A stretch of DNA of 64,000 bases, from the NCBI GenBank assembly GCA_002840715.1, contig PHBW01000004.1:1-64000 (forward strand), given 5' to 3'. The translations under genes were made by a program, and so were the position numbers. Positions 17,414 through 26,890 of the stretch are shown here, in pieces. The DNA comes from Chloroflexi bacterium HGW-Chloroflexi-4 (GTDB taxonomy: Bacteria; Chloroflexota; Anaerolineae; Anaerolineales; Anaerolineaceae). The notes beneath the pieces were generated by a model. The model ran no database searches. It had not been told where the DNA came from and was given only the letters and a program-made list of their open reading frames with translations. How positions within the stretch are numbered: the stretch's first letter is position 1; each line of letters starts with the position of its first letter.

Positions 17414-19623
17414 TTATTATGTAAACCTTTATATACTCTTTCAGCAGTTAGAGGAAATTCATCAAACCAAACACCAGTGGCATTATGTACCGCGCACGCC
17501 AATGCGGGCGCTAATGGAAGTAATGGCATTTCACCAACACCCCTTATGCCCCAGGGACCAACTTTATCAGGATATTCAAGCACTATGGAATCAATTTTCT
17601 CTGGAATATCCATCGCTGTTGGTATTAAATAGGTGGATAATTTATCGGTTAGCGTTATGCCATCTTTTTGAATAAAATCTTCCATCAGAGCATAGCCTGC
17701 CGCTTGAACTAGACCACCTTCAATTTGTCCAATCACTTGTTGTGGATTGACAGCCTGGCCAACGTCATCTGCACAGATGATGTTGCTTATTTGCACCTTG
17801 CCGGTCTCAGAATCCACAGTGCACTCAACTACTTCCGCTACATAACCATAAGCGAAATTGGGCTCACATGCTCCCGTTTCAGGGTCAAAAGGCGTTGTCT
17901 TGGGCGCCAGGTATTTAAATTCAGCGATTGCTGGACGTTCCTCATTTTTCCATTTTTCGAGTGCTAATTCTGTTGCGCCTTTTATCGCACTTCCTGCCAT
18001 AAATGTCATTCTTGAAGCACTAACGCTTCCAGAATTTTCAGTTTGTGCCGTATCTGAAGCAATCAATTCAACGATATCCGGTGACACATCCAGTCCGTGG
18101 GCCGCCATTTGGATAAATGCCGAATGAGCTCCTTGCCCAACTTCGGCTCCGGCATGTTTAAGCAAAACTTTTTCAATCTTTGAAGCTCCATACAACTCAA
18201 TTGATGCCCAACAATTCTCCTGATATCCAAAAGAAAAGCCTATATTTTTGTATCCACACGAGAATCCAATCCCTTTTAGTATTTTTGATTTTTCTTTCGA
18301 AGCTTTTGAAACATATTGGTATTGCGACATGTCGTTTTTTATCCAACCAGCTTTATTGGCGCAAGCATTTATCGCCTCTTCAATGGTTATACCGGCCGGC
18401 AGCGGAGATTGGAGCGAGGTCGGTTCTCCTTCTTTGATCAAATTGCGCATCCTTAAGTCGATTGGGTCAATTCCCAGCATATCAGCTAGTTTCGCCATCT
18501 GCATCTCAGCAGAGAAGGCTGCCTGTGGGCCTCCAAAGCCTCTAAAAGCCCCATTTGGAATATTATTGGTATAAACTGCATATGAATCCACTTTCACGTT
18601 AGGTATGCTGTATGGACCGGTGCATAGTATTGTGGCATTGCCAAGCACTTTTGGCGATGTGTAAATATAAGCTCCGCCATCGGCAATAATTTCAATCTCG
18701 GCTCCAATAATTTTGCCTTCTCTGGTGGCTCCCCAACGGTTTTTGATGATGTATGGATGTCGTTTATGGTGTCCGACTATAGATTCTTCGCGAGACCAGA
18801 TAATTTTTACTGGCCGGTCGATGCCTTTTTCTTTCAAACGCATTGAAGCCAATGCAAGTACAATTTGAACAGACATATCTTCTCGTCCGCCAAATGCACC
18901 TCCAATGGCAGGGTAAATGATGCGGATGGCATCAAGAGGTAAGTTTAATGCGTGTGCAATTTGTTCTTGATCTTCATGCACCCACTGACCACCTACAACA
19001 ACTGTGATACGTCCTTCATTGTCATAGTATGAAATTCCTGCTTCGGGTTGAAGAAAGGCATGTTCCTGTACTGGCGTTTTATAAACACTTTCCACAATCA
19101 CATCAGCATTTTTAAGTGCACTTTCAATATCACCTTTTCTAATCTTGAAATGGCAAAAAACATTGGTTCCACGATCAGGATGAATAAGTGGATGTGGGTC
19201 TTTCATAGCCTCAATCACATCACTAATGACTGGCAAAGTATCATACACTATCTTTATTTGATTTCTTGCCTTAATCGCAATTTCTTCAGATTCCGCGATG
19301 ATAATTGCCACCTGGTCGCCAATGAACCTAACATGATCTCCAAATTCTTTATTGGAACCCGGTCCGCATAACACAGGCTGATCAGGACTTCCCAACCCGT
19401 ATTCGTTATTGGGAACATCTTTGGCAGTATAAATTGCTACCACACCTTTAACTTGTTCAGCCTGGCTTGTATCAATTGACCGAATAATTCCATGCGGAAA
19501 ACCGGCAAAAAGAATTTTCATATACAATTGGTTTTCGAAATTAATATCACCAGGGTACTGTGCTTCGCCAGTAACTTTACTTTTTGCGTCGATTCTTGGA
19601 ATAACCTTACCTAATGATGGCAT
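17410..19623 (-). CDS. xdhA: Molybdenum hydroxylase large subunit (xanthine dehydrogenase family, Mo-binding)
   Basis: 737 residues, the size of the CO-dehydrogenase/XDH molybdopterin subunit. The a/b hammerhead domain covers about 15-125; then GGAFGGREDM and GAFRGFGGPQAAF (pterin-binding), AGAEVGQGAHSAF, and near the end WGIRGVGEMPLLP with the catalytic glutamate. It hydroxylates N-heterocycles or related compounds using water, passing electrons through FeS and FAD. Partner genes are the fused FAD/FeS subunit upstream, mocA downstream and an SsnA-like aminohydrolase at the head of the run; in E. coli ssnA, ygfM, xdhD and mocA cluster in the same way. Exact substrate unknown. Confidence 0.9.
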   Translation of the reverse strand: MPSLGKVIPRIDAKSKVTGEAQYPGDINFENQLYMKILFAGFPHGIIRSIDTSQAEQVKGVVAIYTAKDVPNNEYGLGSPDQPVLCGPGSNKEFGDHVRFIGDQVAIIIAESEEIAIKARNQIKIVYDTLPVISDVIEAMKDPHPLIHPDRGTNVFCHFKIRKGDIESALKNADVIVESVYKTPVQEHAFLQPEAGISYYDNEGRITVVVGGQWVHEDQEQIAHALNLPLDAIRIIYPAIGGAFGGREDMSVQIVLALASMRLKEKGIDRPVKIIWSREESIVGHHKRHPYIIKNRWGATREGKIIGAEIEIIADGGAYIYTSPKVLGNATILCTGPYSIPNVKVDSYAVYTNNIPNGAFRGFGGPQAAFSAEMQMAKLADMLGIDPIDLRMRNLIKEGEPTSLQSPLPAGITIEEAINACANKAGWIKNDMSQYQYVSKASKEKSKILKGIGFSCGYKNIGFSFGYQENCWASIELYGASKIEKVLLKHAGAEVGQGAHSAFIQMAAHGLDVSPDIVELIASDTAQTENSGSVSASRMTFMAGSAIKGATELALEKWKNEERPAIAEFKYLAPKTTPFDPETGACEPNFAYGYVAEVVECTVDSETGKVQISNIICADDVGQAVNPQQVIGQIEGGLVQAAGYALMEDFIQKDGITLTDKLSTYLIPTAMDIPEKIDSIVLEYPDKVGPWGIRGVGEMPLLPLAPALACAVHNATGVWFDEFPLTAERVYKGLHNK

Positions 19624-19653
19624 TTATAACGCTCCCTTTTCTGGGTAACGGAT

Positions 19654-19992
19654 TCATTTAACATCGTAAGGACCGCGTTTGGGTGGTCCAAAAAATCTGT
19701 CAATTACAAAAGTAATTACTCCCATTGTCAGGAATAAAATCAAAGCAATAATAACTGTATAAAAAATGGTTACCCAAATTAAAGGATTTGGCAATTTTGA
19801 TGCGATTAATGATTGTGGAATTAAGACCCACCTCAATGATTCATGTGATTTCACCAAAAAATCAGCTATAAAAAATGCAAATACAGGTATGACAACAATC
19901 ATCACACAACCAATTCCTCGCCAAACTGGGTGAATTTTTTGCTTTTCTTTTTTGGTTGTTGGTGCGTTTGAATATTGGTTATATTTTGGCAT
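19654..19992 (-). CDS. Small two-helix membrane protein between the hydroxylase subunits
   Basis: 112 residues. Basic N-terminus (to about 25), two long hydrophobic helices (about 27-47 and 72-98), and a short basic tail GPPKRGPYDVK. No known domain recognised. It sits 11 bases after the FAD/FeS gene and 30 bases before the Mo-subunit gene, so it is co-transcribed. It may anchor something to the membrane or simply be a passenger; nothing in the sequence decides. Confidence 0.6.
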   Translation of the reverse strand: MPKYNQYSNAPTTKKEKQKIHPVWRGIGCVMIVVIPVFAFFIADFLVKSHESLRWVLIPQSLIASKLPNPLIWVTIFYTVIIALILFLTMGVITFVIDRFFGPPKRGPYDVK

Positions 19993-20003
19993 CTATATAT
20001 CCT

Positions 20004-21413
20004 TTATTCGTTAGCGGCTAATTCGATGGCAGAAATAATCTTGTAATAGCCTGTACAACGGCAAAGGTTGCCAGATATTCCTGTTTTGATTTCATCCACG
20101 CTCGGATGAGGGTTTTCTTCCAATAATTTCACGGCTGACATGACAAAACCGGGCGTGCAATAGCCGCATTGGACGGCGCCCTCGTCCAAGAAACTTTGTT
20201 GAACTTTATGAAGATCACCTTCAGGGCTGATGCCCTCTATGGTTGTGATATTGGAATGATGTGCCCTTGCTGCCGGAATTAAACAAGCCAAAACAGCCAC
20301 TCCATCCATATAAATAGTGCAGGCTCCGCATTCGCCTTCGCCACAGCCTTCTTTTGAACCTGTAAGCAGTGCATTTTCTCGAATGAGATCCAAGAGGTTT
20401 TTTCCAAACCCACCCGTAAACGAGAATTCCTTATTATTAATGGATAGGTTGATTATGTTGGTTTCATCCAATTCAATTGAGTTAGTCGTTAACGGAGAAT
20501 TAGAAGTTTGTTCTTTACCCCATAAAACAACTGGGTTTGACTTAATTTCATTTTCGGTTTCAATTGCTTGATGCAGCGCCCTTCTTACATGAACAGCGAT
20601 CATGCTACGGCGATAGTCGCCTGATGCTCTAATATCACTGATGGGGTTAGCAGCCCTGCCGGCTAAGTCACCTGCTTTGTCAAATAACCCATTAGATATG
20701 GATTGATCAAGCAGACTGGCTTCAGCTTCTATCGCCCGAAAAACAGTAGGTCCAACTGCCCCCAAAGCGATACGTGCTTTAGTTATCTTGTTGCCCTCGA
20801 GTCCAATTAATACTGCACAGTTTAATATTGAAATTGCCTGAGCGTTTCTCAATCCAACTTTAATAAAACAGGAATATTCGTTCTTTTTTAAGGATTTAAA
20901 GTAAATATCCGTAATGATCTCATTTTTCATAATGGCGGTTTTTCTGACACCCATGAAAAATTTGTCAATCTCAATAATTCTTTTTCCATTTGAAGATGAA
21001 AGTTCAATTTTTGCATCCAAAGCCAGTAATGCAGAAATCGTATCGTTGGCAGGTGACGCAGTTGCTATATTGCCCGCTACAGTGCCCCGATTGCGAATTT
21101 GCGGGGAGCCAACCTGCTCACAAGCTTGATAAAGGCATTGTGCAAAATCTTGAATCAATGGTGATTTTAAACAAGCGCTATGTGTTGCGGTTGGTCCAAT
21201 ATGGATGTAAAGCTGATCATCCATCCAGATTTCATCCAACCCGCTCACTCTTGAGATATCAACAATCTCCTTGATACCGCTGTGCATTCCTCGTTCCATT
21301 TCAAGAACAAGATCTGTGCCGCCGGCCAATATTCTTGCTGATTCTGCGAATTTTTCTTTTAGTGAAATCGCATCAGTCAAGCTGTTTACGATGAAATATT
21401 TTTCGTACATCAA
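20004..21413 (-). CDS. Fused FAD-binding and [2Fe-2S] subunit of the molybdenum hydroxylase
   Basis: 469 residues joining two proteins that are usually separate. N-terminal FAD domain of the CoxM/XdhB type (about 1-285): ILAGGTDLVLEM and NRGTVAGNIATASPAND. C-terminal CoxS/XdhC-type domain (about 310-469): GCGEGECGACTIYMDG for the plant-type cluster and QCGYCTPGF plus NLCRCTGYY for the second. The order FAD then FeS is the reverse of the eukaryotic XDH chain. It passes electrons from the Mo site to an acceptor. Confidence 0.9.
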   Translation of the reverse strand: MMYEKYFIVNSLTDAISLKEKFAESARILAGGTDLVLEMERGMHSGIKEIVDISRVSGLDEIWMDDQLYIHIGPTATHSACLKSPLIQDFAQCLYQACEQVGSPQIRNRGTVAGNIATASPANDTISALLALDAKIELSSSNGKRIIEIDKFFMGVRKTAIMKNEIITDIYFKSLKKNEYSCFIKVGLRNAQAISILNCAVLIGLEGNKITKARIALGAVGPTVFRAIEAEASLLDQSISNGLFDKAGDLAGRAANPISDIRASGDYRRSMIAVHVRRALHQAIETENEIKSNPVVLWGKEQTSNSPLTTNSIELDETNIINLSINNKEFSFTGGFGKNLLDLIRENALLTGSKEGCGEGECGACTIYMDGVAVLACLIPAARAHHSNITTIEGISPEGDLHKVQQSFLDEGAVQCGYCTPGFVMSAVKLLEENPHPSVDEIKTGISGNLCRCTGYYKIISAIELAANE

Positions 21414-21453
21414 TCATCCTCATTCAGATAAGTACAAGATAATCCAGAATAGT

Positions 21454-22803
21454 TTATCCTTCAAGAATACCTAGAACAACCGGCAATAATTGTTTCTTTC
21501 TTGAGACAACACCTTCTGCAATTCTCGTTTTGTCACCTTGAACAGCATAAGGAAGTTCGTCAAGCACCGCTGGCGGATTTGATAAAATTATCCGGCTGCT
21601 GCTTCTAACAACATCAGTCACCATAAGTATGGCAAAATCAACATTCTTATTCTCTCGCAATGCATTTAATGCTTTTGTGAGATCCTCTAAATGATCAGTT
21701 ACTTCGTGCAAATCACTAACTTCGGCTTGAGAAATGGAAAAATTAAACCCACCAGCCTGATAAATCTTCATATCACTTTGTACCACATCTGTTGCGGCCC
21801 GATTTGCAAGACCTGTACTTGCCATTAGCACTTTCTTACCAAAGCTATCTTGAGTTTCGTCTTCAAGCACACTGCCCTTTACAAATGCCCATCGGGATAA
21901 ACGAGCTGAAGCTTTGCGATCCCGTTCAGTTGTAGTTGGACTTGTAAGATTCAAAGTGTCTGATAATAAGCCTGCCAGCATTAATCCAGCTATTTTTGGA
22001 GGTGCACTCATACCAGCGTCTTCCATGCGTTCTGATACGAGTGTGCTTGTGCTGCCCACGATATCAACAGACATGCGAATCGGAGTATGAGTAGATGGAT
22101 TACCTAATCGGTGATGATCCAATATCTCTATTAATTGGGCTTCTTCCAGTGAAGCTACAGATTGTTGCGCTTCATTATGATCCACCATAATGATTTGAAT
22201 TCGAGGAGGATTTAAGAGATCTCTTTGACGACAGATACCAACATAGTGTCCACTTTCGTCAATCACAAAAAATTCATCGCCTTCTTCACGAAGAATTCGA
22301 TCCACAACTTCTTTAATCTTTGTTGTTGATGTAAATTTTAATATTTTGGTATCTGCTGCGTCTTTGCATGGAGACTCAAGAATTTTTCCGATTCCAATAT
22401 CATGGTTTTCAGGGTGAATACCGATCATTGTGGCTATGTAATTAAAGAGGCTTCGCCCATTAATCATGCCGTAAGGCATGCCATCCTCATCCAAAACTGG
22501 GGCAATTCCACCAGTTCTCGTTGAGATTGCCCAAGCCTGACTCAATGGCATTTCTTTTGTGGTTGAATCTAGTCTGCGAACGACGCTTTCAAACCTTGGG
22601 CTGGCATCGTTAATTAAAAGTGGGGGTTCTACTGCCAGAAACTTAAGAATCCAGGCCGTTTGGGCATTAATATTGCCAGCTCTGGCTGCCACGGCGTCAA
22701 CATGGTCTCTTTCTCGTAACAACCATGCATATCCCACAGCCGAAGCGATGGAATCTGTATCAGGATTAACATGTCCAACAACATAAATCGGTGAAGCCAT
22801 CAA
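21454..22803 (-). CDS. Manganese-type family II inorganic pyrophosphatase with CBS domains
   Basis: 449 residues. DHH-family metal motif GHVNPDTDSIASA at the N-terminus, IMVDHNEAQQSV, then LDHHRLGN, and a C-terminal DHHA2 domain with RKKQLLPVVLG. Between residues about 70 and 195 sits an insert with two CBS motifs (PLSQAWAISTRTGG; EEGDEFFVIDESGHYVGI), which in known enzymes bind adenine nucleotides and regulate activity. It splits PPi to 2 Pi in the cytosol. The nearby cof enzymes release PPi, which may explain its place in the operon. A membrane PPase is also encoded in the window. Confidence 0.92.
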   Translation of the reverse strand: MMASPIYVVGHVNPDTDSIASAVGYAWLLRERDHVDAVAARAGNINAQTAWILKFLAVEPPLLINDASPRFESVVRRLDSTTKEMPLSQAWAISTRTGGIAPVLDEDGMPYGMINGRSLFNYIATMIGIHPENHDIGIGKILESPCKDAADTKILKFTSTTKIKEVVDRILREEGDEFFVIDESGHYVGICRQRDLLNPPRIQIIMVDHNEAQQSVASLEEAQLIEILDHHRLGNPSTHTPIRMSVDIVGSTSTLVSERMEDAGMSAPPKIAGLMLAGLLSDTLNLTSPTTTERDRKASARLSRWAFVKGSVLEDETQDSFGKKVLMASTGLANRAATDVVQSDMKIYQAGGFNFSISQAEVSDLHEVTDHLEDLTKALNALRENKNVDFAILMVTDVVRSSSRIILSNPPAVLDELPYAVQGDKTRIAEGVVSRKKQLLPVVLGILEG

Positions 22804-22821
22804 TGATCTCCAGTACTAAAT

Positions 22822-23820
22822 CTATTTTTGTGCAAATGTATCAATCAATAGATGCACATCTCCGCCAACAGGATACAAAATCGGACATGTACAGCCATTA
22901 TCCACATATTCTGCAACCTTTTTCTTCGCTTCTTGAGGGGTTCCAGATGCTGTGATTTTGTGTATCAATTCTTCTGGCACCAAGTGTTTGGCCTTTTGAA
23001 TTTGCTCATGTGTAGCGGGCCATCCTAAAATGGATTGGATTTTTTCGACAACATCCATTGAAACACCAGAAGCCTTGGCAATATGAGGTTGTTGCGCCAA
23101 ATACTGGGTTAACAATCCACGAGTGGTATCAATTGCTTTATCATGATCGTTATCGACAGAACATACAATCAATTGAGGCCGGTCGATCTGGTCCAATGTT
23201 TTTCCACTTTTTTTAGCGCCAGATGCCAATAATTCCAAAGCCTTGTGATTATATTCAGGTGGTACACAATAATTCAAAACAGCACCGTCTGCAATTTCAC
23301 CAGTGAGTTCCATCATATTATCGCCAGTAGCGCCTATAAATATTGGTACATTTCTGGGTTCCCGGCGTCCGTGAACAACATCTAATTCAATGCCATGAAC
23401 AGAAATAAATTCGCCGTCAAAACTTACTCTTTCCATATTCAATAATCGACGCAAAATGATAACCGTTTCTTTCATAGCAGTTAATGGTTTTTTGCGATCT
23501 ATGCCTACGTTTTTTGCTAAAGGATCCCACCATGCTCCAATGCCGCATATGATACGATTTGGAGCGAGATCATCCAGGGTTAAGAATGTGGATGCAAGTA
23601 AACCAATGTTACGCGTCCAGTTATTAATCACGCCGGAACCGACTTTCAGTTTTTCAGTAACAGCCGCATAAGCAGCCATTGGTACGATTGCATCTCTTAC
23701 CAGCCGGCTTTCTGCTTGCCAAACCGCTTCAAAGCCGCGGGATTCGGCATACTTCACATATTCGAGACCGTCTCTAAGATCATGTGCATCTTGAAGATAA
23801 AGCGCCATTCTCTCTGTCAT
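22822..23820 (-). CDS. Luciferase-like F420-dependent oxidoreductase
   Basis: 332 residues, LLM class TIM barrel. Landmarks: [48 protein letters not shown] and [26 protein letters not shown], as in methylene-tetrahydromethanopterin reductase-like and other F420 enzymes. Because the next genes make F420, use of F420 rather than FMN is likely, but the substrate is unknown. It lies 14 bases upstream of nothing but its operon partner cofC on one side and the pyrophosphatase on the other. Confidence 0.85.
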   Translation of the reverse strand: MTERMALYLQDAHDLRDGLEYVKYAESRGFEAVWQAESRLVRDAIVPMAAYAAVTEKLKVGSGVINNWTRNIGLLASTFLTLDDLAPNRIICGIGAWWDPLAKNVGIDRKKPLTAMKETVIILRRLLNMERVSFDGEFISVHGIELDVVHGRREPRNVPIFIGATGDNMMELTGEIADGAVLNYCVPPEYNHKALELLASGAKKSGKTLDQIDRPQLIVCSVDNDHDKAIDTTRGLLTQYLAQQPHIAKASGVSMDVVEKIQSILGWPATHEQIQKAKHLVPEELIHKITASGTPQEAKKKVAEYVDNGCTCPILYPVGGDVHLLIDTFAQK

Positions 23821-23834
23821 ACTTCCTCCAAATA

Positions 23835-24461
23835 TTAATAAGCTGCAGTGCCAGTTTTTACTCTTTCTTCAATTTCTGTAAGTATTTTTAAATCTTCAGG
23901 AATATCCAAGTCCAATCCAAGTTCTTCGCTCTCAACAATTTGAATTGCCGCTCCCTTAATCTCAGCGGCACGAAGATGCTTACCAAATGAACCAGTACCA
24001 TAATAAAAATCGATCAGGTCAGCCGGATTAATAAATAAAGCGTTTGTTCCATCTTTTCTTCGATCAGGAGCAATGATTAACTCAGGAGCTTCACCCGAAA
24101 GTGCTAGAAAATCCTTAATATGATTTGCTTTTACTAACGGAAGATCAGCCGGCATAACCAATATTTGATTGGCATAATACGCTTTTGCCACCATTGCTGC
24201 ACGCCTCAAAGCTGTGTTGAGTTCGGGGTTTCCATCTTCAAGTACAGTTTTGGCATCGAAATCACGTGCCACTGCCAATGCCGCAGGATCACGACTGACA
24301 ACAAGCACGGTATCAATCTCATGGATGGATTTTAGAGTCTTTAATGTGTTCACCAACATGGATTGGTTTAAAGTGGTTCGTTCGGCAACAGATAAAATAC
24401 TTGAAAGACGAGATTTTCCCCTTTTTAATGGCTTTACCGGAACGATTGCCCACAGCGTCAT
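23835..24461 (-). CDS. cofC: Phosphoenolpyruvate/2-phospholactate guanylyltransferase CofC
   Basis: 208 residues. It starts [21 protein letters not shown], the CofC nucleotide-binding loop, then [31 protein letters not shown] (metal-binding) and [18 protein letters not shown]. It activates 2-phospholactate or PEP with GTP and gives the substrate of CofD in F420 synthesis. Three bases separate it from cofD. Confidence 0.93.
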   Translation of the reverse strand: MTLWAIVPVKPLKRGKSRLSSILSVAERTTLNQSMLVNTLKTLKSIHEIDTVLVVSRDPAALAVARDFDAKTVLEDGNPELNTALRRAAMVAKAYYANQILVMPADLPLVKANHIKDFLALSGEAPELIIAPDRRKDGTNALFINPADLIDFYYGTGSFGKHLRAAEIKGAAIQIVESEELGLDLDIPEDLKILTEIEERVKTGTAAY

Positions 24462-24464
24462 GCT

Positions 24465-25409
24465 TCAATTTCCTTTTTTCAATTGAGACGCAAAATCGAA
24501 AACTTCTTTCGCCAGTCGTTCTTTCGAATATTTATCTTTCAAGATTGTATCTGTCAACATCGGTATTATACCGCAAGCTCGAATCAAGTCACACTCTGAA
24601 CTATTTAAATTATCCAGAACAAAACCATCAATCATTCCTTGATAAATTTTTGCCACTTCAAATGCCGATGGCTTGATATTCATTTCGTGGAACATTTTTG
24701 CGGCAGGTCCTTTTAATGCTCTGTTGCCAACAATTGGGCTGACTGCCACGCAAACTTTGCTGCTGATCAACTGCTTCATATCTTCTACAGCCAGAATTGG
24801 TAGAATACTCAACCATGGATTTGAGGGACAAATAATCACGATGTCTGCGTCGTGGATGATTTTTCTGGTATCTGCGTTAATTTTGGCTGAATAAATTCCA
24901 AAAAAGCGATGTGAAATATATCTTGGCTCAAAATGATGTTTTACAAAATACTCTTGAAAAGGTAAATCACCATATTCTTGTGTCGTCACAATCGTTTGAA
25001 TTGTCTCGTCTGACATTGGTTTTATTACAGTTTCTACACCAAGTTTTTTGCATAATACTGTCGTCGCCTCACTTAAGTTTAAACCAGAATTTAACAATTT
25101 TGTTCGCTCAAGGTGGGTTGCCAGATCGCGATCGCCTAACCTGAACCAATTATCAGATTTCATTTTTTCGAGCTCTTCAAAACAATTCCAGGTTTCGTTT
25201 AGACGACCCCAACCTGTTTGTTCATTGGATATTTCAGCAAGGTTATACATAACAGTATCCAAATCGGGACTGATGTTTAACCCGAAATGAACAAAATCAT
25301 CGCCTGTGTTGACAATTACAGTCAAATCTTCTTTTGGTAGAATCTTTGCCAAACCATAAACAAGTTTAGCGCCGCCAACACCGCCAGCCAATGCAACAAC
25401 TTTTGTCAT
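24465..25409 (-). CDS. cofD: 2-phospho-L-lactate transferase CofD
   Basis: 314 residues. Starts VVALAGGVGGAKLVYGLAK, the CofD/YvcK Rossmann motif, then VIVNTGDDFVHFGLNISPDLDT, GDRDLATHLERT and VIICPSNPWLSILPIL. It joins the activated phospholactate (or PEP) to Fo and releases GMP, giving F420-0. The Fo synthase (CofG/H or FbiC) is not in the window. Confidence 0.95.
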   Translation of the reverse strand: MTKVVALAGGVGGAKLVYGLAKILPKEDLTVIVNTGDDFVHFGLNISPDLDTVMYNLAEISNEQTGWGRLNETWNCFEELEKMKSDNWFRLGDRDLATHLERTKLLNSGLNLSEATTVLCKKLGVETVIKPMSDETIQTIVTTQEYGDLPFQEYFVKHHFEPRYISHRFFGIYSAKINADTRKIIHDADIVIICPSNPWLSILPILAVEDMKQLISSKVCVAVSPIVGNRALKGPAAKMFHEMNIKPSAFEVAKIYQGMIDGFVLDNLNSSECDLIRACGIIPMLTDTILKDKYSKERLAKEVFDFASQLKKGN

Positions 25410-25422
25410 CTAAATTCACCCA

Positions 25423-26205
25423 TTATCTGAACAGGTCTTCTTCTTCAGGTCTAATTAACTCTTGCAAAACACTCTTACGGCTTGAGTATGGAAATCCTGT
25501 TACATGAATTATTGGCGTTTTTTCTGCAGCCTGTCCCATTAACAAGGATGCTCCAGCTGCCAATTCATCGGCAACTCCAACGGTTGTCACTTTTAACTTA
25601 AACCCGGATAAATCCTCATGTCCGCGTAAATCGACCAAAGCAGGCAGACCAGAAACACCGATGGTAACCCCAACAGTCCCATTGCGCCAGGGGCGTCCGT
25701 GTGAATCAATGATGAGAACACCTAATTCTTTATTTTCAAGCTTTTCAATTGCATTTCGAATATTCTCTGCCGATTGATCAGAGTCTTCAGGCAGCAACAA
25801 GACCCAATCTTCCGCCAATTCTCCCTGATCACTGAGATTTGAGTGATCGATACCTGCATTTGCGCAGATGAAACCCTTTTTGTGCTCAACAATCAAGGTA
25901 TTAATTTTTGCACGAATGACCTTATTACTTTGGCGAAGTACCAATTCAATAAATCGAGGGTCTTTTTTTGTAATTTTCTCAAGCTCAAGCGCTTGCTCTG
26001 ATGGAACAATATCAGAATAATTGACAAGTCGTCCTTCTGCCTTTGAAACGACCTTTTGAGCAATTACAAAGATATCTCCATTTTCAATGGAGATATTATG
26101 TTTCTTGCATAGATTTACGATCATTATTGCCAGATCGTCGCCATTTTGAACCATCGGAAAATCTGGTATGGCTGTATAAACCATTGATTTGGGTCTAACC
26201 GGCAT
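25423..26205 (-). CDS. cofE: F420-0:gamma-L-glutamate ligase CofE
   Basis: 260 residues, single-domain CofE (no FbiB-type nitroreductase tail). Landmarks: GDIFVIAQKVVSKAEGR near residue 45, KGFICANAGIDHSN, VLLLPEDSDQSAENIRN and IIDSHGRPWRNGTVGVTIG. It adds glutamates to F420-0 using GTP. Three genes in a row give all steps from Fo to F420-n apart from Fo synthesis. Confidence 0.95.
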   Translation of the reverse strand: MPVRPKSMVYTAIPDFPMVQNGDDLAIMIVNLCKKHNISIENGDIFVIAQKVVSKAEGRLVNYSDIVPSEQALELEKITKKDPRFIELVLRQSNKVIRAKINTLIVEHKKGFICANAGIDHSNLSDQGELAEDWVLLLPEDSDQSAENIRNAIEKLENKELGVLIIDSHGRPWRNGTVGVTIGVSGLPALVDLRGHEDLSGFKLKVTTVGVADELAAGASLLMGQAAEKTPIIHVTGFPYSSRKSVLQELIRPEEEDLFR

Positions 26206-26206
26206 A

Positions 26207-26872
26207 CTATTCTCTATTAATTCCTGTGATTTTTATGCCAGCATTATGAATTCCAAACTGACTGTTCAGCCCAATGAGCACCGATGTGAGACCTTCAGCT
26301 ACAACTGAATTTTCAATCGGACCAGCATCCCAACCGACCATGCCAGCTTTTTCAACAAGTTCGAGCACTACTCTTCTGGCATCCTTGGAGGTACCGGTGA
26401 CTAAAACATCGCATTCGATATCACGATCTTCCATTAAGCGCTCGTAAGAAATATTTTGAAACGCTGATACTACTTGGATTTCTTCGCCAAGAATGTCCCT
26501 GGCTTCAAGGGCGGCACTGCCGGCAGGCGGAAGTTGTACCTTGCTTACTTTAGGCGGCACGAGCGGAACAGTGACATCAATTAATATCTTTCCTGTCAGG
26601 CATTCCTTTAATTCAGTCAGAATAGTCTGATGGGCAGCAAATGGGACGGTCAAAACAGCAAAATCACACCAATCCGCAGCCTGAAAATTCTGCAGCCCCG
26701 TAATAGGATTCCTTTTTTCACCCAACAAAAGATTCAATTCATCGGCCGCAATTTGAGCCTTTTCAATTTGCCGGGACCCAATTACCACTTCGTAACCAGC
26801 TTTTGCCCATCGATAAGCGAGGCCTTTTCCTTCTTTTCCAGTTCCGCCAATTAATGCAATTCTTTCAGCCAT
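26207..26872 (-). CDS. npdG: NADPH:F420 oxidoreductase
   Basis: 221 residues. Starts IALIGGTGKEGKGLAYRWAKAG, the NADP-binding Rossmann loop of the Fno/NpdG family, then VIGSRQ (discriminates NADPH), DFAVLTVPF and LIDVTVPLVPP. It shuttles hydride between NADPH and F420, so it couples the cofactor made by the neighbours to cell redox. One base separates it from cofE. Confidence 0.93.
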   Translation of the reverse strand: MAERIALIGGTGKEGKGLAYRWAKAGYEVVIGSRQIEKAQIAADELNLLLGEKRNPITGLQNFQAADWCDFAVLTVPFAAHQTILTELKECLTGKILIDVTVPLVPPKVSKVQLPPAGSAALEARDILGEEIQVVSAFQNISYERLMEDRDIECDVLVTGTSKDARRVVLELVEKAGMVGWDAGPIENSVVAEGLTSVLIGLNSQFGIHNAGIKITGINRE

Positions 26873-26890
26873 AAAAAAAATCCATTCTTA

